DNA of 44,435 nucleotides from Chloroflexota bacterium (GCA_028875245.1 JAPPEU010000074.1:1-44435), one strand, 5' to 3'; numbered from the stretch's first letter, positions 32,192-41,211 are shown. The notes: generated from the sequence alone by a model not told the origin. Made by a program: numbers and translations.

Positions 32192-32914
32192 TTACATGAA
32201 GGGATGTGCCAGCGGATTGAGCACGGCTTCGTTGACGACAAACTCGGGCGGGCTGGTCAGGAACTGGGCGATCATCGCCGCGACAGTTTGCGGATCCATC
32301 GTTTCGCGCCGTGGCAAGACGCCGATGGCCGCGCCGCGCCAGCCGGTGTCCATGCCGCCGGGGTAGAGTATGGTCGAGCGGATGTTGCGCTCGACGCCGG
32401 CCTGGGCGATGGCGAAGTTGAGCCCGGTCAAGCCGAATTTGGCGCCGCCGTAAGCGGGGCTGCCGCCGCCGCGCAAACCGGCCGTGCCAGAGATGTTGAT
32501 CACATAAGCCGATTCGGCCGCCGCCAGGGGTTCCCAGAGGGCGCGCGTCAGGTAGAAGACGCCGGAGAGGTTGATGCCGATGACCGCGTCCCAATCGCTG
32601 ATGTCGGTTTCTTCGAAACTGCGCGGCGCGGGAACGCCCGCGTTGTTGATGAGGATGTCGACGACGCCGAAGGCCTGCTCGATCGCCGAGGCGGTTGCGC
32701 GCACCTGCGCCGCATCCGATACATCACAGGGATAAACCGATGCGGCGCCACCGCTGGCGCGGATAGCCTCCGCCGTCTGGTTCAGGGGCTCGGCGCGGCG
32801 GGCGATCAAGGCGGTGTGAGCGCCGAGCGCGGCAAGCTGCTCCGCGATTGCCCGGCCAAGCCCGTGGCTGGCGCCGGTGATGACTGCGGTTCTGTCTTTC
32901 AGGCTTGTGTCCAC
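32192..32914 (-). CDS. SDR family NAD(P)-dependent oxidoreductase
   Basis: A 240-residue classical short-chain dehydrogenase. The dinucleotide motif is TGASHGLG (13-20), followed by the NNAG motif (90-93) and the catalytic set N115, S142, Y155 and K159 (YGGAK). The start is GTG at 32914; the ribosome-binding site is poor. It is cotranscribed with the Ldh-family gene. The substrate is unknown, typical ones being secondary alcohols or ketones of sugars, hydroxy acids or lipids. Confidence 0.9.
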   Translation of the reverse strand: MDTSLKDRTAVITGASHGLGRAIAEQLAALGAHTALIARRAEPLNQTAEAIRASGGAASVYPCDVSDAAQVRATASAIEQAFGVVDILINNAGVPAPRSFEETDISDWDAVIGINLSGVFYLTRALWEPLAAAESAYVINISGTAGLRGGGSPAYGGAKFGLTGLNFAIAQAGVERNIRSTILYPGGMDTGWRGAAIGVLPRRETMDPQTVAAMIAQFLTSPPEFVVNEAVLNPLAHPFM

Positions 32915-32938
32915 CGCTCTATTGTCCGCTCAGTTTTT

Positions 32939-35431
32939 TCAAGTCCGATTGATTGTAGCGATTTCCAACTGGCGCTCAAAGCGCGCGCCGTCCTTTAATG
33001 CAGTGCCGGACGCGGTGAGACCTGTATTGTAGTTGTACACTATGAGCTTGACCACATAGTCACCGAGCGGCAAAGTTGAAACATCAGTCAGTTGACGAGT
33101 GAGTGTACTGTATCCAATGGTAGAATCCTGGCCGAGAACCTTGGCGCCTGATGCATCGAAAACTTGTATCGATATAGAATGCGGTTCTTTAAGGGCTGGC
33201 GGCAGCCACATAATCTGAACGTCCACGATGTCTTGACTTGCTTCCAGCATGATATTTGCGATTCTCAATCCGTTGTCATACTGCACTTGAATCCGGTCTT
33301 CTGAAATAACGAGCGCGCATGAAAACGCGTGACTCACGAAGACCTCAGCGACCGAGCCGTCTTGATGAATTTCGCGCTGGCAGGATTCAAACTGGTCAGC
33401 AGGGATATAACCGTCCAGTACGTCAGGCGCAGCCTCGAGCGAATCGCGGAGGAGATAGATGGTCTGACTGTCGCGCATGACTTCGTCCAGGCTCGTGTAA
33501 CGGTCGTCAGCGCTCTGCAGCATGAGCTTGCCGTCATCAAAATACAGATGAACATAGCCGTGCCAATCGGAGAAGAGCGAATCGAGGAAGCTGAAGCGTT
33601 CGTCTTCGATGCGCTCTTTCGGGTCAAAACTGAGGACCGTTGACCGCTGGCCGGGGATCAGCAGCGAAGATCGCAAATAGTGATCAATGTAGGGGATATC
33701 GACCTGTACGGCTTCGCAGCTCAGGCGCATGTCGCTCAAGCGATACACGGTTACAAAGCCGTCATCGTATGAGGCCGGCACGTTCCAAAATGATGGATCT
33801 ATGAATTGGTCGCCATAGCGCCAGCCGTGCACGACGACATGAGTGAAGCCGTCGGCCAGCAGCTGCTCCAATGCCGAGCTGTAGGCTTCCTGATTGTGTG
33901 GCAGGCAGTGTACGCTGCGGCTTTCGTCCCAGTTGCGCAGGAACAGGTTGCTTTCAATATAAACGCGGGCGCTAGTTGGCGTTCGGTTGATAAATCCGTA
34001 CGCCTGTGGAAACTCTAATAGCGTCTGTAGATAAAGATAATAGTGCGGATTCCCCCCCCCCTGGGGCAGATGTATGAGTTTGACGGGAATATCTGATTTG
34101 GACTGCAACCGGTCAATAAATGCGATCTTGTGTCGCTCATGTATTTCGTCTTCAAGAGGGACGTAGAATTCCAGAGCGACGACCAGCATGGCGACGAGCG
34201 CGACAGGAACGCGGACCCTAGTAGACTTCGATTGCAGGAGCGTGGCAAGGCCAAAACAGCTTAGCACTGCCAGTGGAATGACCACGCCAAACTGGTAATA
34301 CTCTTGCCTGCCAATAGTGCCAAACAATGCGGGCAACTGTTCGCTCAAGATACGTTCCGGCAGTACGACGCTAGTGAATTCTATGTCATTGAATGTGAGG
34401 TAATGGCCAAGTCTTAGCACAGCGAATGATACCAGAAGCGCGAGCCATGGCAGCAATCGTCTCCGCAACTGTTTGTTCAGGAATGCGCATGCCAGAAAGA
34501 ACAGATTGATGTATCCCAGGTAGGCGCTTTTGTGCAGGGACCCGGGTGAGACGTTGAATACAGACTGCAATGCCTGACCGGTGATGGGATTGCGAGATAG
34601 GACAAGGAAGCTCAAGAAATCATTGCTGCGTATATTGCCGCGATGAGAGTGAATGCCTTCCTCTAGAATTGCCGCGTCGGCGAACATTGGATAGAGACGA
34701 AGAATACTTAATGAGCCGCATACGACAGTAAATATCATGAGAAGTCGCCAAAACAGCGCTTGCCGCCAGCGCAATCTGGCAAGAAATAGGACGTATATAG
34801 AGACAGTCAGCAAGATGAAGGCGAATATGTAAAGGTTAATAAAGGCGGTAATACCGGCGGATATGCCCGCTAGGGCGGCGAAGAGCCAGCGACTCTCCAT
34901 GACCGATCGATGCAGGAAATAAATTGTCAGGGGCAGCGTCCCAATCGTAATGAGATCGGGAATAGTCGAGTCGTATGGAAACGGCAAGCTCACGACCGCA
35001 ACGACAGCGCCAAATAGAGCAATCCATTTGTCCCTGAGCAAATGTCGAATCAGCACATAAGCGCTGAAGGCGTTAAACGCCAAGATCAACAAAAACAGCA
35101 AGTTGTACGCAGTAAACGCGGGCACGATGGGCCGCAGGGCGAGAAGCATGAATGCGTGCGGCAAAGAAAAAGGCTGGAAAGCCAAAGATGTGCCATGCGG
35201 ATGAAACATTGAATCGGTGTAATAGAGGTCGGTCTGCCCTGCAAGCGCGCGTTCAAGATGCCAAGAATTCCAGAATGCCAGCCACTTGTCGCGTTGGTCT
35301 ACGTGTAGCCACGTGTCCTCTCCGTCGAATAGCCGGGGAAAGGTCGGCCAGGTCATCACGATGATGACCAGCGGCACGATGATAATGGCGTGAAGATGAT
35401 TGCGCAGCGCGTGTACGCAATAAGAACGCAT
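32939..35431 (-). CDS. Large polytopic membrane protein, GT-C-like, function unknown
   Basis: An 830-residue protein. Residues 1-430 hold about ten to twelve membrane helices. The first loop (about 36-75) carries acidic and aromatic residues (DGEDTWLHVDQRDKW), a layout reminiscent of GT-C glycosyltransferases that use lipid-linked sugars. Residues 435-830 form a predicted extracytoplasmic domain with mixed sheet-like segments (LADGFTHVVVHGWRYGDQF, DGFVTVYRLSDM). I do not recognise a named family. Base composition is lower in G+C than the neighbours (hand count 23/60 and 30/60 on two lines, against 38/60 in the aminotransferase gene), suggesting transfer. A run of ten G lies in the coding strand at 34052-34061. 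It starts 8 bp after the aminotransferase stop, which overlaps its ribosome-binding site. Confidence 0.75.
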   Translation of the reverse strand: MRSYCVHALRNHLHAIIIVPLVIIVMTWPTFPRLFDGEDTWLHVDQRDKWLAFWNSWHLERALAGQTDLYYTDSMFHPHGTSLAFQPFSLPHAFMLLALRPIVPAFTAYNLLFLLILAFNAFSAYVLIRHLLRDKWIALFGAVVAVVSLPFPYDSTIPDLITIGTLPLTIYFLHRSVMESRWLFAALAGISAGITAFINLYIFAFILLTVSIYVLFLARLRWRQALFWRLLMIFTVVCGSLSILRLYPMFADAAILEEGIHSHRGNIRSNDFLSFLVLSRNPITGQALQSVFNVSPGSLHKSAYLGYINLFFLACAFLNKQLRRRLLPWLALLVSFAVLRLGHYLTFNDIEFTSVVLPERILSEQLPALFGTIGRQEYYQFGVVIPLAVLSCFGLATLLQSKSTRVRVPVALVAMLVVALEFYVPLEDEIHERHKIAFIDRLQSKSDIPVKLIHLPQGGGNPHYYLYLQTLLEFPQAYGFINRTPTSARVYIESNLFLRNWDESRSVHCLPHNQEAYSSALEQLLADGFTHVVVHGWRYGDQFIDPSFWNVPASYDDGFVTVYRLSDMRLSCEAVQVDIPYIDHYLRSSLLIPGQRSTVLSFDPKERIEDERFSFLDSLFSDWHGYVHLYFDDGKLMLQSADDRYTSLDEVMRDSQTIYLLRDSLEAAPDVLDGYIPADQFESCQREIHQDGSVAEVFVSHAFSCALVISEDRIQVQYDNGLRIANIMLEASQDIVDVQIMWLPPALKEPHSISIQVFDASGAKVLGQDSTIGYSTLTRQLTDVSTLPLGDYVVKLIVYNYNTGLTASGTALKDGARFERQLEIATINRT
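34052..34061 (-). repeat. Homopolymer G10 tract inside the membrane-protein gene
   Basis: Ten consecutive C on the plus strand (G on the coding strand) encode the GGG of a PQGGGNPH segment. Tracts of this length are prone to slipped-strand changes, so the frame could switch on and off. It could also be a sequencing length error, though the frame as given is open. Confidence 0.8.
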
Positions 35432-35439
35432 CTGAGGTC

Positions 35440-36597
35440 CTAACGTTCCGCCATGATATCGCGCATGGCGACTTTCATCCGCTCCATGCCTTCAATCAGT
35501 TGCGCTTCCGGCTGCAGGAAGGTCATGCGCAGGTAATCTTTCCTGTCTTTGGAGAAGGCTGAGCCGGGGTAAGCCAGCACATGCTGCTCAGTGAGGATGC
35601 GCTGGGCGACATCGCCGCTGTCCATGCCAGTGAAGCTGATATCGGCGAAGACGAATTGACCGCCCTGGGGCAGGCCATATTTCATGCCCATCGCGTCGAG
35701 GGCGTCAAGGACGAGACGCCGCCGCCGGCGATAAGCTTCCGCCATCATCTCGACCGCGTCTTGCGGGCCCGTCAGCGCGGCGATGCCGGCGTGTTGGGAG
35801 ATGACTGACGCGCCGCCGCTGATGGCCGCCTTCAGCTCCCTGACGCGCGCCATCAAATCGGCCGGCCCGACCACCCAGCCCAAGCGCCAGCCGGTCATGG
35901 AATAGGCTTTGGAGAGCGCGTTGAGCGTCAGCGTGCGTTCCAACCCGCCGGGCAGCGAGGCGGGGCTGAGGTGCTCAAAGTCGTCATAGACAAAGAGGTC
36001 ATAGATATCATCGGCGAGGATCATCAGATCGTTTTCGATGGCGATGTCCAGCATCTCCTTCATGTCGCGGGGAGCGATGACGCTGGCGGCCGGATTGTTG
36101 GGCGAGACGAGCAGGAGGGCGCGGCTCTTGTCGCTGATGGCGGCGCGGACATCGGCGGGGTCGGCGCGGAAGTCGTCTTCGGCGTAGGTCTGCACTTCGA
36201 CTTTGACGCCGCCGGCGAAGGCCAGGGAATCGGCGTAGGTATTGTAATTGGGCTCGGGCACGATCATTTCGTCGCCGGGCGAGAGGACGGCGAGCACCAT
36301 GAGGAAGAGCGCTTCCTGGCCGCCATTGGTGACGACGACTTCAGTCGCCGGGTCGACGTCAATATCATTGACGCGCTTGACGCGCTCGGCGATGGCTTCG
36401 CGCAGGGCGAGCAAGCCCTCGGGCGGGGTATAGTCGCTGTGGTGATTGACCATCGCGTCCTTTGCGGCGGCGACGATATGCGCCGGCGTATCGAAGTCGG
36501 GGTCGCCCCGGCCCATGACGATGACATCGTCGTAGGCGCGCGCTTCGCTGATCAGTTGATAGAGTAGATTGGTGCCTTGGGCTTTTTTCTTGCTCAT
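35440..36597 (-). CDS. Pyridoxal-phosphate aminotransferase, class I/II
   Basis: A 385-residue fold-type I aminotransferase, similar to aspartate/aromatic enzymes. The PLP lysine is K230 (NALSKAYSMTGWRLGW), with R238 in the same segment. Other landmarks are N168 (SPNNP), D196 and Y199 (ADDIYD), and a C-terminal substrate Arg in DYLRMTF. It is complete. GAGGAAG precedes the ATG. The gene lies 20 bp after a homologue that has lost the lysine. It may transaminate amino acids released by the peptidases and deacylases of the region. Confidence 0.93.
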   Translation of the reverse strand: MSKKKAQGTNLLYQLISEARAYDDVIVMGRGDPDFDTPAHIVAAAKDAMVNHHSDYTPPEGLLALREAIAERVKRVNDIDVDPATEVVVTNGGQEALFLMVLAVLSPGDEMIVPEPNYNTYADSLAFAGGVKVEVQTYAEDDFRADPADVRAAISDKSRALLLVSPNNPAASVIAPRDMKEMLDIAIENDLMILADDIYDLFVYDDFEHLSPASLPGGLERTLTLNALSKAYSMTGWRLGWVVGPADLMARVRELKAAISGGASVISQHAGIAALTGPQDAVEMMAEAYRRRRRLVLDALDAMGMKYGLPQGGQFVFADISFTGMDSGDVAQRILTEQHVLAYPGSAFSKDRKDYLRMTFLQPEAQLIEGMERMKVAMRDIMAER

Positions 36598-36617
36598 GTG
36601 CTTCCTCGGTTCCTTGG

Positions 36618-37718
36618 TCAGCGCAGGGCAGCCAGCGCATTCATGGTCGATGTGTTGACGCTCAGGCGGATGACAGCGGGCGCGCCGAAGGGGGCGCCGT
36701 CGGCATAATCGAATCCGGCGCCGCGCAGCCTGGCGGCCGCCTCTTCGGGGGCATGAAGCGCCATGATGTTCAGCGCATCGCCGGCGATGGCTTCGAGATT
36801 CAGGGCCTCAGCCGCGTCGCTGATGTCCCGGCGCAGTCGGCTCAGCTGCGCCAGCTTTTGGCCTCGCGCTTCTTCAAAGAGATTGGCGGCTTCGAGGGCG
36901 GCATGTTGGGCGGCGGTGCTTGTGCATATCGCCATGATCTGTTTTTGCGATTGCATGGCCGGCGTCTGATCTGCGGGCGCGGCGATGTAACCGATGAACC
37001 AACTTGCCAAGCCCATGCCCGGCCAGGCTTCGCCGATCGTCGCCGCCAGCGAGGGCCTCTCTTCAAATGCAGCAAGCGAGCTGTATTTCCCGTCCACCCA
37101 GGGGGCGAGACCCTGATCCCAGATTGCCAGCGCGTCATGCTCCCGCAGGGCGGCGCTGATAATGGCAAGGTCTTCGTCGGTGTAAGCGGCGCCGCTGAGC
37201 CGCGCCGGAGATTCCAGATAGAGCAGGCGGCAGCCGCGCTTGACGGCGTCGGCGATGGCGGTGGGCGCGGGGAGATAACCGCGCTCGGCATCGGCCGCCA
37301 GCGGAAAGACTCTGCGCGCTCTGACGCCCAGGGCCTTCTGTACGCCGGGGTGCGCGACGGCGGGAATGCCAATGCTGTCGTACATCGCGCCGATCATTTG
37401 GATGCTGAGAAAGCGCGATTCCTGCACGCCGGCGGTGACGATGATGTTTTCCGTTTCGCAATGCGCGCCAAAGGCGGCGTTCAGATAATCGGCGAGGGCG
37501 GCGCGCAGGGGCGCGATGCCGGGGACGTCGACATAATGTGTTTGGCCCGCTTCCAGGGCGTCGGCGGCGGCGGCGATGATCCGCTCATCCAGAGGGCTGA
37601 TCATGCCATCGGCGCTCAAGTCCCTGGCATGCCTGCTGACCGGCGGCGGGGCTGGCGCCTTAAGCGCCATGTTGGCTTGATGCCGCGCGAGGATATCCGC
37701 TTTCGTTTTGGCTGCCAA
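36618..37718 (-). CDS. Aminotransferase-like protein lacking the PLP lysine
   Basis: A 366-residue protein with the class I/II aminotransferase fold: HYVDVPGIAPLRAALADYLN, NIIVTAGVQES, and a C-terminal IRLSVNTS. The key residues are gone. The lysine segment reads TIGEAWPGMGLASWFIGY with no Lys, SPNNP has become SPARL, and the Tyr after the conserved Asp (D201) is Leu. The start is TTG at 37718, with AGGAGG 7 nt upstream, and upstream in-frame codons are poor candidates. No frameshift is visible, so it is a maintained pseudoenzyme and not a decayed gene. It is the first gene of the minus-strand run and is followed by an intact aminotransferase. A partner or ligand-sensing role is possible. Confidence 0.82.
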   Translation of the reverse strand: MAAKTKADILARHQANMALKAPAPPPVSRHARDLSADGMISPLDERIIAAAADALEAGQTHYVDVPGIAPLRAALADYLNAAFGAHCETENIIVTAGVQESRFLSIQMIGAMYDSIGIPAVAHPGVQKALGVRARRVFPLAADAERGYLPAPTAIADAVKRGCRLLYLESPARLSGAAYTDEDLAIISAALREHDALAIWDQGLAPWVDGKYSSLAAFEERPSLAATIGEAWPGMGLASWFIGYIAAPADQTPAMQSQKQIMAICTSTAAQHAALEAANLFEEARGQKLAQLSRLRRDISDAAEALNLEAIAGDALNIMALHAPEEAAARLRGAGFDYADGAPFGAPAVIRLSVNTSTMNALAALR

Positions 37719-38089
37719 TCTTCGTCCTCCTATTAGAATGTACGCAAAATGCCCAGCCCGCTGCGTGAGCGAGCGGACATGCTTAGACAAGTCTCAATTA
37801 TCGCACGTATTTTGCTGACTATGACGGATTAATGGAGCGATTTGCCGGGCGACGCTTCGCATCGACGGCGCTTTGCCGCTTCACCTTCACGGGCTGCAAA
37901 GTTTGAAGACTGCGGCAGTTCTGCTAATATCCACGACTGTCAACAGTTTCCGCGCGAATTAGGCGGATTATAGACTTGCGTCTGAGGCCTGTCAAGAAAC
38001 TGCGTGGGCGCGCGGGTTATGAGAATCTCGACTGCGCCGATTTCGAATCGTTTGAGCCGGTCCGCAGCCATGCTGAATAGAATTGTGAG
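37719..38089. other. Divergent intergenic region without recognised gene
   Basis: This 371-bp stretch separates the minus-strand aminotransferase-like gene from the plus-strand MFS gene. It should hold promoters for both, including the start of the 21-gene minus-strand run. AGGAGG for the minus gene is visible at 37725-37730. I found no convincing -35/-10 pair, no repeat of the two families and no open frame that looks coding. Confidence 0.5.
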
Positions 38090-39349
38090 ATGAGAACAGT
38101 GCTAAAGACGAGTTATCGCGCCCTTGGTCTGCGCCGCGTCCCCGGCTTGAACGGGCGCGTGCTGCTGTTTTTGTGTCACAGCCTCCTGTTTCACATCGCC
38201 CTGCTGGGCATCGCCGATATCTTGCTTAACTTCTACCTGGTCAGCATCGGCGCCGACAGGTCCACAATAAGCTTGCTGCAATCGCTGCCGCGGCTGAGCG
38301 GTTTCCTGGTAGGATTGCCCATCGGCCTGGTTGCGAATCGGGTGGGCAATCGCCGTCTCATCCTGCTGTCGACGGCGGGCTTGGCGCTGTCGGTGGCGGC
38401 CACGGCGCTGACGCAGAGCATCCCTGTCATCGCCATCAGCCGCTTTGTTTGGGGCGCTTGCTTCGGCGCCAATCAGGTCGTTAAGCCGCCCTTCATGGTC
38501 ACGTTGACCGACCGCAGCGAACACACGGCGCAATTTTCCTATCATAATCTGGCCGCCATGTTTGGGGTGGCGATTGGAAGCGTATTGGGCGGGATGCTGC
38601 CACTCCTGGCCAGCGGGGCGCTGTCTATCGTTGGGACAGCCGAGCTGAGGCCGGAAGAGATGCCGCTGGCTTATCGCGTTTCCATCATCGGCGCCGCGCT
38701 TGTGCTGCTGTTGAGCAATTTGCCGATCCTCGGCTTGCGGGGGAGACTGGCGCGCGGGGAGGCAGCCAGCGCAGCGTCAAGCGGGCTTTGGAATAGCGCG
38801 CCTTGGCCGCGCCTGCTCCGGTTGACGTTTCCGCTTTTTGTCTTTGGCATTTCGGGCGGCTTGACCTTCCCCTTTTTTAATCTCATCTTTCGCGAGTTGT
38901 TTGGGCTGGCGGACAGCGCGGTCGGCGCCGTGATTGGCCTGGGCTGGGTGGCGATGGGCTTGATGCCGCTGCTGAATCCGCTGTGGGAAGCGCGCTGGGG
39001 CCGGGCGGGCGCTTTGACCGCCTTGATGATGATCAGCGCCGGCGCTTTTATCGGCTTGAGCCTGTCGCGGGCGATACTCATTGCGCTGCTGTTTTATGTC
39101 TTGGCGATCGGCATTCGCAATACGATGCAGCCGCTGTTTCAGCCGCTTTTGATGGATTCCCTGCCAGCGGCTTATCATAATATCGCCAGCAGCGTCGGCC
39201 TGGTGATGTGGAATATCGGCTGGTTTTGCTCGACCCTGGGCTTCGGCGCATTGCAGACGGCGATCGGCACGCGGCAGATCTTGCTGGTTGCCGCGTTCTT
39301 CGTCGTGCTCAACGGCCTGTGCATTCACTTCACGGCGAAACGACGCTGA
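38090..39349 (+). CDS. MFS transporter
   Basis: A 419-residue major facilitator with about 12 membrane helices. The loop after helix 2-3 reads GLVANRVGNRRLILLS, matching the family G-x-x-x-D/N-R-x-G-R-R signature. Later segments (WGACFGANQVVKPPFMVTL, NLAAMFGVAIGSVLGG) resemble drug or sugar efflux carriers. The ATG at 38090 has no strong ribosome-binding site, so the message could be leaderless or start a little further in. The next gene begins 32 bp downstream, so both may be cotranscribed. Confidence 0.88.
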   Translation: MRTVLKTSYRALGLRRVPGLNGRVLLFLCHSLLFHIALLGIADILLNFYLVSIGADRSTISLLQSLPRLSGFLVGLPIGLVANRVGNRRLILLSTAGLALSVAATALTQSIPVIAISRFVWGACFGANQVVKPPFMVTLTDRSEHTAQFSYHNLAAMFGVAIGSVLGGMLPLLASGALSIVGTAELRPEEMPLAYRVSIIGAALVLLLSNLPILGLRGRLARGEAASAASSGLWNSAPWPRLLRLTFPLFVFGISGGLTFPFFNLIFRELFGLADSAVGAVIGLGWVAMGLMPLLNPLWEARWGRAGALTALMMISAGAFIGLSLSRAILIALLFYVLAIGIRNTMQPLFQPLLMDSLPAAYHNIASSVGLVMWNIGWFCSTLGFGALQTAIGTRQILLVAAFFVVLNGLCIHFTAKRR

Positions 39350-39381
39350 TTAAACAGGCGAACGGGATTCGGAGCGGACTC

Positions 39382-40728
39382 ATGGCGAAGGATGATCAAG
39401 CGAAGTTTCAAGCAATTGCGGAGCAAGTCGAGGGCTGGCGCGTTGAACTTGACGTGCCCGGCGCGACTTTCGGCCTTTATGTGGGCGGTGAAACATCCAG
39501 CGGCGGCGTCGGCGTCACTCATGCGCGGAATCCGCTGCCAGTTACCGATGAGACGATATTTCAGATTGGTTCGATCACCAAGACGGTGACGGCGACGGCG
39601 ATGATGCGTTTGCTCGAGCAGGGAAAGCTGGACCTGCGCGCGCCAGTTCGGAATTATTTGCCGGCGTTTCGCGTCAGCGATGAGGACGCGTCCGGCGGGG
39701 TCACGCTATGGCATCTGCTGACGCATAGGGCCGGTTGGGCGGGCGATGTCTTCAGCGACACGGGCATGAACGACGACGCGGCGGAAAAATACGTGGCGGG
39801 CATGGGCGAGTTTGAGCAGCTGGCGCCGCTGGGAACGCACTTTTCTTATAACAATTCCGGCTTCTGCGTCGCCGGGCGGCTTATCGAGGTTCTGACCGGC
39901 GGCAGCTACGAGAGCGCAATTCGCGACCTGGTGTTTGAGCCGCTGGGCATGGCGAAGAGCTTCTTTTTTCCGCATCAGATAATGCTGCATCGATTTGCCG
40001 TCGGGCATCAGGCGGCTGATGGCGCGGCGGAGGTCTTGAGCCCCTGGGCGATTCCGCGGGGGATGAATGCCGCCGGCGGGATATGCTGCGACATTCAGGA
40101 CCTGCTGCGTTATGGCGCCTTTCACCTGGGTGATGGCGCGCCCCTGCTGCAGAGAGCAAGTCTCGCGGAATTGCATAAGCCGCAGGCGCGCAGCCTGCCA
40201 TACCTGGGATTCTGTGGGCTGGCCTGGATGGTCAGCGGGGACGGTGTTGAAAGACGGCTTTGGCATACGGGCGGCACCAATGGGCAGAACGCCCTGCTGA
40301 CGCTGGTTCCGCAATTCAAGCTGGCGCTGGCTATGATGACAAATGGCGACCGGGGGCCGGCGCTGCATGATCGTTTCAACCGTGCGGTTTTGCGCGAGTT
40401 CTGTGGCATTGAGCTGCCGAAGCCGCAAGTCATTAAGTCTTCTCCTGAGGAACTGGCGCAATATGTCGGGCTCTACACGGGCATTATGCGTGAAGTGGAG
40501 CTGCGCCTGGAAAATGACGCGCTGGCTGCCGTCATCCGAATGACGCGCCCGTGGCCGGCCGATCATGCGGCGCCCGACCAGCCGCCGGCGGCCGCGGCGC
40601 GCTGCGGCGATGATCAGCTTCTGATTCTTGACGGCGTTCACAAGGACACCCGGGCCGATTTCATTCGCGGCGACAGGGGCGAGATTCGGTATATGCGCTT
40701 CGGCTCCCGCCTGCATGGTCGGCGCTGA
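39382..40728 (+). CDS. Class C beta-lactamase-like serine hydrolase
   Basis: A 448-residue protein of the Beta-lactamase (PF00144) family. It has S64-I-T-K67 (nucleophile and base), Y156-N-N158, and an HTG motif (LWHTGGTNG) near residue 310. A C-terminal domain of about 110 residues follows, as in D-aminopeptidase and esterase members. No signal peptide is seen. I chose the ATG at 39382, with GGAG 7 nt upstream; in-frame codons further up lie inside the MFS gene. This family includes D-amino acid-specific peptidases and esterases, which would match the D-amino acid theme, but sequence alone cannot tell. Confidence 0.9.
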   Translation: MAKDDQAKFQAIAEQVEGWRVELDVPGATFGLYVGGETSSGGVGVTHARNPLPVTDETIFQIGSITKTVTATAMMRLLEQGKLDLRAPVRNYLPAFRVSDEDASGGVTLWHLLTHRAGWAGDVFSDTGMNDDAAEKYVAGMGEFEQLAPLGTHFSYNNSGFCVAGRLIEVLTGGSYESAIRDLVFEPLGMAKSFFFPHQIMLHRFAVGHQAADGAAEVLSPWAIPRGMNAAGGICCDIQDLLRYGAFHLGDGAPLLQRASLAELHKPQARSLPYLGFCGLAWMVSGDGVERRLWHTGGTNGQNALLTLVPQFKLALAMMTNGDRGPALHDRFNRAVLREFCGIELPKPQVIKSSPEELAQYVGLYTGIMREVELRLENDALAAVIRMTRPWPADHAAPDQPPAAAARCGDDQLLILDGVHKDTRADFIRGDRGEIRYMRFGSRLHGRR

Positions 40729-40769
40729 CTGCCCGTTCAAGCGGGGGGATTTTCCTCTTAGCGAACAAA

Positions 40770-40952
40770 GCACATATTCACCACAGTCCCTCGCGAGTGA
40801 CAACTCGGCTCACACAAAATTATGAACCCGCAAAATAAGCATCTGTAGGGGCGTTTGACCCGCTGTGTCGGCGGTCAGTGTCTACGCGACCCTTGTCTCG
40901 CCCTAAAGTTCGCGCTGACGCATGGACGACGTTTCAGCGAAACGCCCCTACA
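40770..40952. repeat. Dispersed repeat, copy B, with perfect 13-bp terminal inverted repeats
   Basis: TGTAGGGGCGTTT (40844-40856) is exactly mirrored by AAACGCCCCTACA (40940-40952), bounding a 109-bp element. The flank 40770-40843 and the interior up to about 40908 match copy A at 2947-3076. It resembles a miniature inverted-repeat element. It lies in the 522-bp gap between convergent genes (40729-41250); 40953-41067 has no feature I recognise. Confidence 0.7.
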
Positions 40953-41067
40953 AGGCTTGTCCGGTACTGCATTTCTTACGCAACAACAACTGAAATTACA
41001 CCAAAACGAAACTAAAATGCGGGCCTAACTTGCGAAGGGCGACAGATTTCTACTTAATTCGCCAAGA

Positions 41068-41153
41068 AAAGCTCCCCTTCTCTGATAATTCGGGAAGCAT
41101 CCCCCGTGAGGCGGGGGACCGAGGGGGCACATAGCCGGGGGATGGGGTAGAAA
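41068..41153 (-). repeat. G+C-rich intergenic repeat, family 2, inverted copy
   Basis: Read on the minus strand it begins CCCCATCCCCCGGC like the copy at 28770 and ends AGAGAAGGGGAGCTT like the copy at 18287. TCCCCCG (41100-41106) and CGGGGGA (41112-41118) form a stem. Confidence 0.55.
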
Positions 41154-41163
41154 AAGCGGCAAT

Positions 41164-41211
41164 TTCGCTATGATTGCAGATGGGATTTGGCAATCTCATT
41201 AATAGAAGAGG
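41164..41211. repeat. Repeat tail shared with the gap at 3141-3187
   Basis: TTCGCTATGATTGCAGATGG followed by a GATTTGGCA segment and a CATTAATAG-like end recurs with few changes at 3141-3187. In both places it lies to the right of the palindromic element, although here the family-2 copy has come between them. Confidence 0.6.

Noticed and set aside
36618..37718. Pseudogene call for the lysine-less aminotransferase homologue
   Set aside because: The frame is full-length with a good ribosome-binding site and conserved fold segments; only active-site residues are replaced, which points to a maintained protein.
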